Program-made: the position numbers and the translations under genes | Shown here: one piece after another, positions 41,204 through 45,201 of the stretch | How the letters are laid out: each line of letters opens with the position of its first letter | Position numbering within the stretch: the stretch's first letter is position 1 | Notes under the pieces: model-generated | What the model was told of the DNA's origin: nothing | The model's input: only the letters and a program-made list of their open reading frames with translations | The model's database searches: none | Origin: Pedosphaera sp. | GTDB lineage: Bacteria > Verrucomicrobiota > Verrucomicrobiia > Limisphaerales > Pedosphaeraceae | Direction of reading: 5' to 3' | NCBI GenBank assembly: GCA_028293285.1 | Contig: JAQGPC010000057.1 | Span: 1-45,201 of the forward strand | Length of the DNA: 45,201 nt

Positions 41204-41231
41204 TGACGTTTGCCGGTTGTTTTCCTAGCGT
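41204..41231 (+). promoter_or_regulatory. Candidate promoter of the LapA-like gene
   Basis: TTGACG (41204-41209), 16 bases, TAGCGT (41226-41231). The leader before ATG 41248 would be about 10 bases, which is too short for a normal ribosome site and fits the lack of one. The -10 is of the same TAG type as before citrate synthase. Confidence 0.4.
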
Positions 41232-41247
41232 CAGCCAAATTTAATTT

Positions 41248-41490
41248 ATGAACGCAAAATTGCTTTTGAAAACCATCTTCCTGATTGTTGTCCTAATGTT
41301 GCTGGTATTAATGGGCATGCACAATCGGCAGGATATCAGCTTCAAACTTCCTCCCTTGTTGAAAGAAACCGTCAGCCAACCCGCTGCTCTCATGTATTTT
41401 GGCTTTTTTGCAGTTGGCGTTCTGACGGGCACTGTTCTCACTGCTGGCGGCAAAGGCGGCGGCGGAAGCAAATCAAAAAGCAGTTCGTAA
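41248..41490 (+). CDS. LapA/DUF1049-like small membrane protein
   Basis: The 80-residue protein has two membrane helices, at about 5-24 (LLLKTIFLIVVLMLLVLMG) and 46-66 (AALMYFGFFAVGVLTGTVLTA). Between them is the short loop HNRQDISFKLPPLL, and a Gly/Lys/Ser-rich tail follows (GGKGGGGSKSKSSS). The layout (helix, N/Q-containing loop with alternating hydrophobics, helix) fits lipopolysaccharide assembly protein LapA/DUF1049 relatives. The confidence is moderate because the family is short and degenerate. The gene is 8 bases upstream of the next frame's earliest start, so they may share a transcript. Confidence 0.65.
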   Translation: MNAKLLLKTIFLIVVLMLLVLMGMHNRQDISFKLPPLLKETVSQPAALMYFGFFAVGVLTGTVLTAGGKGGGGSKSKSSS

Positions 41491-41498
41491 AATCACGA

Positions 41499-42485
41499 GT
41501 GCGCCTTGCCAATTCTCCTCACCCATGTCATGTCCCTTATGTGAGGTGGATCGTATTATTTTTAATTCTCATCACGTGCCTGGCTTCTAGTTCCGGGCAT
41601 GCTGCGGACCGTCCTCCCGCCGAAACTTGGATTACCAATGCTGTTCAATTTCCAAAAACTGTCTCCACCAATTTGGTTAATTCCCGCGGGTTTGAAGATC
41701 TTCATGCCGAGGCTGTTGCTGGGCGAATCCTCATTTTTTTGAAACCCGAAGCTCTGGATACCAATGCTGCTATAACATTAATCGCAAGTGCTGATGAACC
41801 GGGGCACTGGCCGGTGCGCGATTGGCGTTCGTATCACATGAGCCTGAGCGGTTCCCAATGGCAAACGCGCGTGCCGGTGGATGACATTGATGTTCCCATT
41901 ATTTATTTCGTTCAGATGATCGTTCATGGAACGACCACTATTTCACCCATGCGCATTTGCCACCCACGTATTCTCGGATTGGAAATGCCGAGCCGACCTT
42001 TTTGGCCATTCCTGGAAGGTTTTGAGCAAGGTCTGGAAAGTTGGTCTCTCGTGACCGCCAAGACAAATGATCTTTCTCTAGCAACTGATCCGCTTGCGAA
42101 AAATGGATATTCCTCTTTGAAAGTTTCTTTGCCTGCTGGCCAACACTCAACCACAGTGGCAACCACCCGGGTTCGTGGTTGGCAGATTCAACAAAACGCT
42201 GCGACCGGTTTGCGACTTTGGCTGCGTACAAAAACGGGCACTGGTCGTGCCCGCTTCACTCTTTTTGCCAATGCCTTTGGCAACAATCAAGTTATGGCGA
42301 CAAGTTCCATCGAAGCCAAATTAACCGACCAATGGCAAAAGCTGGATTTGCGCCTGGATTCTTTTCCGAAACTCCCGCTGGGCAATGTTGACCGGTTCAC
42401 CATCGAATTCATCGGCGATGGTCCCGCCGATTTTCTTATTGATGACATGCAGTTTATTGGGCCTTGGCGAATCGAGGTGGAGTAA
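41499..42485 (+). CDS. Secreted protein with a carbohydrate-binding-like C-terminal domain
   Basis: The frame starts with GTG at 41499 and has a second possible GTG start at 41541 (RWIVLFLILITCLASSSGHA), which fits a signal peptide better. Neither has a strong ribosome site. The product is up to 328 residues and is exported. The N-terminal half (to about 165) is unassigned. The second half begins FLEGFEQGLESW and has alternating strands with the ending DGPADFLIDDMQFIGPW. This is a pattern of jelly-roll carbohydrate-binding modules in which an Asp pair near the end marks the calcium or fold site. No catalytic domain was recognised. The stop lies 12 bases before the stop of the convergent amidase gene. 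Confidence 0.6.
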   Translation: MRLANSPHPCHVPYVRWIVLFLILITCLASSSGHAADRPPAETWITNAVQFPKTVSTNLVNSRGFEDLHAEAVAGRILIFLKPEALDTNAAITLIASADEPGHWPVRDWRSYHMSLSGSQWQTRVPVDDIDVPIIYFVQMIVHGTTTISPMRICHPRILGLEMPSRPFWPFLEGFEQGLESWSLVTAKTNDLSLATDPLAKNGYSSLKVSLPAGQHSTTVATTRVRGWQIQQNAATGLRLWLRTKTGTGRARFTLFANAFGNNQVMATSSIEAKLTDQWQKLDLRLDSFPKLPLGNVDRFTIEFIGDGPADFLIDDMQFIGPWRIEVE

Positions 42486-42497
42486 ATCTCCGTTTAC

Positions 42498-43529
42498 TCA
42501 CGACCGCGTTTTCGTCACCGGAGTTGATTTTTCTTTGAGCAGTTCCACCTGTTTTTTGTAAGCGGTGATGCCGTTCAAAATCGCACGGGCCATTTGCTTC
42601 CGATAAGCGGGATCATAAATATGTTTGGATTCCGTGCGATTGGACATGAATCCTCCTTCAATCAAAACTGCAGGCATCTCAGCGGTGCGTAATATCTCAA
42701 AACGGGCGCGCCGCACACCACGATCTTCCACCCCAAGACCGCTTAACAATGCTTTGTGAATTTGGTATGCCAGGAAAAGATTTTTTTCGTTGTAACGATT
42801 GCCTAGTTTGGTTCCAGCGTTGATGACATCGCCACCCGCATTGGTGGAACTGGCCCCGGCGGGTGTCAGGCAATACGTTTCCACTCCTTTGACTTCATTT
42901 CGCGACGAACCGGCGCTGTTCCAATGCAAGCTGATGAATAAATCCGCTCCCCGTCGCTTGGCAAGTTCCGGACGCAAAGCACGGTCCACGTTCATATCAT
43001 TATTACGCGTGAGTGAAGCATCAAATCCCGCCTGTTTGAGTTGGCTGCATAGTTCCTGCGCCAGCAACAATGTGTATTTCTTTTCCTGCCGCGTGCCGTC
43101 CTGAAAACCGGGATCTGTGCCTCCATGCCCCGGATCAATGACAATTTTCTTAATCTTTCCCCCGCTCCAATTCTTTGGTGGCGAGAGCACAGGCGCTATC
43201 GTCGTCTGCACATCCAGTGTGGAGATGCAAGGGGAGCCGTTGTAGAGGGCAACGGAATGGGAAAGCCATATATTCACTCCATTCAACTCCGCCTGTCGGG
43301 AATCAATTGCAAAAACCAGCTTTAACGAGCCGTTGCTTAATTGCAGCGATTCATCCTTTTTTAACCAGCGGATTTCAAAGCTATTAGCCTTGGCCCAATC
43401 CGCCAGTCGCACATGCTCGCGACCGAAAAGCGCGAAAGTCGGCACCTTACCGGATGCTGCGGCTGCGGATATCGGTCTTCCTGCCCAAACAAGGGCAAGC
43501 AGCAGCGTGGTTGCGACAAGGGCTCTCAT
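42498..43529 (-). CDS. N-acetylmuramoyl-L-alanine amidase (Amidase_3)
   Basis: The 343-residue exported enzyme has a signal peptide (hydrophobic TTLLLALVWA, cleavage near residue 25). A beta-rich domain of about residues 28-120 with features of the copper-amine-oxidase N-terminal-like fold follows (RLADWAKANSFEIRWLKKDE). The Amidase_3 domain starts at IVIDPGHGGTDPG. Its zinc ligands are likely His 135, Glu 149 and His 202, and the catalytic glutamate is in AVLIEGGFMSN. It cleaves the amide bond between MurNAc and the peptide of the wall, as AmiA/B/C do. It is convergent with the secreted protein gene. It lies 228 bases from citrate synthase, on the opposite strand, in divergent layout. Confidence 0.92.
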   Translation of the reverse strand: MRALVATTLLLALVWAGRPISAAAASGKVPTFALFGREHVRLADWAKANSFEIRWLKKDESLQLSNGSLKLVFAIDSRQAELNGVNIWLSHSVALYNGSPCISTLDVQTTIAPVLSPPKNWSGGKIKKIVIDPGHGGTDPGFQDGTRQEKKYTLLLAQELCSQLKQAGFDASLTRNNDMNVDRALRPELAKRRGADLFISLHWNSAGSSRNEVKGVETYCLTPAGASSTNAGGDVINAGTKLGNRYNEKNLFLAYQIHKALLSGLGVEDRGVRRARFEILRTAEMPAVLIEGGFMSNRTESKHIYDPAYRKQMARAILNGITAYKKQVELLKEKSTPVTKTRS

Positions 43530-43669
43530 TAACGCGGAATGTGCATATCCCTCATCCGCATTTCAAGATAAATGACTTTTTAAATTCCAATTAAGGAGTC
43601 CATGTCTCAATTTGTCTTCTCTTCCTAAGTCGCTCATAGTCACTGGGTCTGCCGAATTTAGGAAAACCG

Positions 43670-43698
43670 TTGACGCCCATGGACTCGTTACCTAGATT
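43670..43698 (+). promoter_or_regulatory. Candidate promoter of citrate synthase gene
   Basis: TTGACG (43670-43675), 17 bases, TAGATT (43693-43698). A leader of about 53 bases follows before ATG 43758. The spacing and -35 are close to the sigma-70 consensus. Confidence 0.5.
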
Positions 43699-43757
43699 GA
43701 CCACCTGTTTTTTAGGGCAAAATCGTCTATTTTAAAAATAAAAACGTTGTACAACTC

Positions 43758-44888
43758 ATGACCAGTCCCGCTACTCCCACTAAAGGTCTCGAAGGCATTG
43801 TCGCCGCCAGTACGCGACTGAGCGATGTTCAGGGTGACGTCGGTAAATTGATTTATTGCGGTTACGATATCAACGAACTTGCCGGCAAGGTAACGTTCGA
43901 GGAAGTCATTTACCTGCTCCATCATGGGCATCTTCCTAATAAAAAGGAACTTCACGAAATTAAGGAACGTCTGGCCTCGTCTCGCGAACTGCCCACCGGA
44001 GTGGTAAAAATCATCAAGACCTTGCCCAAGGACACGCCGCCGATGAATGCGATTCGCACAGCCATTTCGGCTTTGGGATGCTTTGATCCCTCCAGCGAAG
44101 ACAACTCGATGGATGAGCAGCGCAACAAGGCGATCCGCCTCATTGCCCAGATTCCCATTGTCACGGCCTACTTTCATCGCGCACGTCAAGGCAAGAGCTT
44201 GCTCGACCCGGATCCTTCTCTGGGTGAAGCCGCCAATTTCCTTTATCTCATTGACGGCGAGAAGCCTTCGGCAGAGAAGGAAAAGACTCTGGATTTGTGC
44301 TACGTGCTGCATGCCGACCACGGCATGAATGCTTCCACATTTAGCGCCCGCGTAACCATCGCCACATTAAGCGATATGTATTCGGCCATCACTTCGGCCA
44401 TCGGCACACTTAAAGGTCCGCTTCATGGCGGCGCGAACGAAGGTGTCATTAAGATGCTGCAGGAGATTGGTTCGCTGGACAAAGTGGATGCCTATGTTGA
44501 GGAATGCCTCGAGCAAAAGAAAAAAATCATGGGCATTGGCCATCGCGTTTATAAAACGCTTGATCCCCGCGCTCCGCATCTTAAACGCATGGCCCAAATC
44601 TTGAGCGCAAAAATCGGCGAACCCAAGTGGATCCAGATGAGCGATCGCATTGCGGAAATCATGCTCAAGCAAAAGGGACTTCACGCCAACGTGGATTTCT
44701 ATTCGGCCACGGTTTATTATTCGCTCGGCATCCCCATTGATCTCTTTACTCCTATTTTTGCCATTTCCCGCACCGCTGGCTGGACTGCCCATGTGCTGGA
44801 GCAACTCATGGACAACCGCCTCATCCGTCCGCAAAGTCTTTACACCGGGCCGGTTGATCTTAAAGTTGTGCCACTGGAGAAGCGATAA
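43758..44888 (+). CDS. gltA: Citrate synthase
   Basis: The 376-residue enzyme condenses acetyl-CoA and oxaloacetate to citrate. The catalytic residues are visible as His 223 (GPLHGGANE), His 262 (MGIGHRVYK) and Asp 313 (ANVDFYSA). The LHADHGMNASTFSAR segment at 184-198 gives the oxaloacetate-side histidine, and the N-terminal GLEGIVAASTRLSDV is typical of the short, dimeric Gram-positive/archaeal-like type. 2-methylcitrate synthases share the fold and motifs, so the alternative cannot be excluded by sequence alone. The neighbouring sucC, 93 bases downstream, supports a citric acid cycle role. There is no obvious ribosome site before the ATG, as for many genes here. Confidence 0.9.
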   Translation: MTSPATPTKGLEGIVAASTRLSDVQGDVGKLIYCGYDINELAGKVTFEEVIYLLHHGHLPNKKELHEIKERLASSRELPTGVVKIIKTLPKDTPPMNAIRTAISALGCFDPSSEDNSMDEQRNKAIRLIAQIPIVTAYFHRARQGKSLLDPDPSLGEAANFLYLIDGEKPSAEKEKTLDLCYVLHADHGMNASTFSARVTIATLSDMYSAITSAIGTLKGPLHGGANEGVIKMLQEIGSLDKVDAYVEECLEQKKKIMGIGHRVYKTLDPRAPHLKRMAQILSAKIGEPKWIQMSDRIAEIMLKQKGLHANVDFYSATVYYSLGIPIDLFTPIFAISRTAGWTAHVLEQLMDNRLIRPQSLYTGPVDLKVVPLEKR

Positions 44889-44981
44889 TCCCTTCCAGAA
44901 AAAATCCCAGTTTGAAGCTGATGAATAAACCAGCCGCCGTAAGCCACTGACGAGAAACAACCGACTGCCAATAAATTTTCG

Positions 44982-45201
44982 ATGAACATACACGAATACC
45001 AAGCCAAACAATTACTCGCCCAATACGGCGTTGCTGTCCCTCCCGGCGATGTCTGCTCCACTGCAGAAGAAGCCAAAGCCATTGCGGAGAAGCTTTTTGC
45101 CAAAGGCGAAAAACTGGTAGTGGTTAAATCGCAAATCCATGCTGGCGGTCGCGGCAAGGGAACGTTTAAGAGTGGTTTTCAAGGCGGGGTAAAGCTTTGC
45201 A
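44982..45201 (+). CDS. sucC: Succinyl-CoA synthetase beta subunit SucC, N-terminal part (truncated by window end)
   Basis: The frame starts at ATG 44982 and is open to the last base, giving 73 residues. They match the SucC N-terminus: [20 protein letters not shown], followed by [26 protein letters not shown] and the [11 protein letters not shown] region. This is the start of the ATP-grasp domain, which binds nucleotide. SucC with SucD interconverts succinyl-CoA and succinate with nucleotide synthesis. It follows citrate synthase by 93 bases on the same strand, so the two probably lie in one citric acid cycle region. The remaining gene lies beyond the window. Confidence 0.93.
   Translation, partial: MNIHEYQAKQLLAQYGVAVPPGDVCSTAEEAKAIAEKLFAKGEKLVVVKSQIHAGGRGKGTFKSGFQGGVKLC

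Overview
The window reads as a stretch of a Verrucomicrobia chromosome, most like the Pedosphaera group. This rests on overall protein character: a DUF1080 lipoprotein, an [17 protein letters not shown] pseudopilin with a degenerate H-X9-DG-like tail, a verrucomicrobial division and cell wall (dcw) cluster, and moderate GC with weak Shine-Dalgarno sequences. Genus is inference. No rRNA, tRNA, CRISPR array, transposase or phage gene was seen.

Layout. 1-369 is the 3' end of a transglutaminase-like cysteine protease gene, followed by a 460-base gap with pairing potential. 830-5287 (+) holds a ThDP-dependent pyruvate oxidase-like enzyme, a DUF2231 membrane protein, a DJ-1/PfpI protein, a 49-residue membrane peptide and an unusual aldo/keto reductase. 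5331-9894 (-) is a tight dnaB-bamA-skp run. 10134-16912 is mixed: an MFS carrier, a secreted esterase, a DUF1080 lipoprotein, a YggU-family protein, a Na/Ca exchanger-like protein and a CruF/DUF422-like protein, with two unrecognised small genes. 16893-20462 (-) carries three tandem CNNM/CBS membrane proteins with almost no spacing.

20586-38198 (-) is the dcw cluster, read from mraZ to ftsZ: mraZ, unknown gene, rsmH, ftsL, ftsI, murF, mraY, murD, LysM gene, ftsW, murG, murB, four-helix-bundle gene, ddl, ftsQ, ftsA, ftsZ. murE and murC are absent from their usual places. The cluster couples peptidoglycan precursor synthesis (MurB, D, F, Ddl), lipid-linked steps (MraY, MurG), septal synthesis (FtsW, FtsI, FtsL, FtsQ) and the division ring (FtsA, FtsZ). 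Upstream of mraZ lies an exact 10-bp-period TGGNN array that looks like a MraZ operator overlapping the promoter. The same 307-base gap has three DnaA-box-like sites and a 10-bp-period GAGTAA array.

38509-45201 holds queA (+), a pseudopilin (+), a PduO-type cobalamin adenosyltransferase (-), a LapA-like membrane protein (+), a secreted carbohydrate-binding-like protein (+), an N-acetylmuramoyl-L-alanine amidase (-), citrate synthase (+) and the 5' end of sucC (+).

The most notable features are the MraZ operator array, the four-helix-bundle gene bounded by near-perfect 26-bp inverted repeats inside the dcw cluster, the missing murC and murE, GC-rich hairpins in front of ftsI, the LysM gene and ftsW, and an uncharacterised gene locked between mraZ and rsmH.
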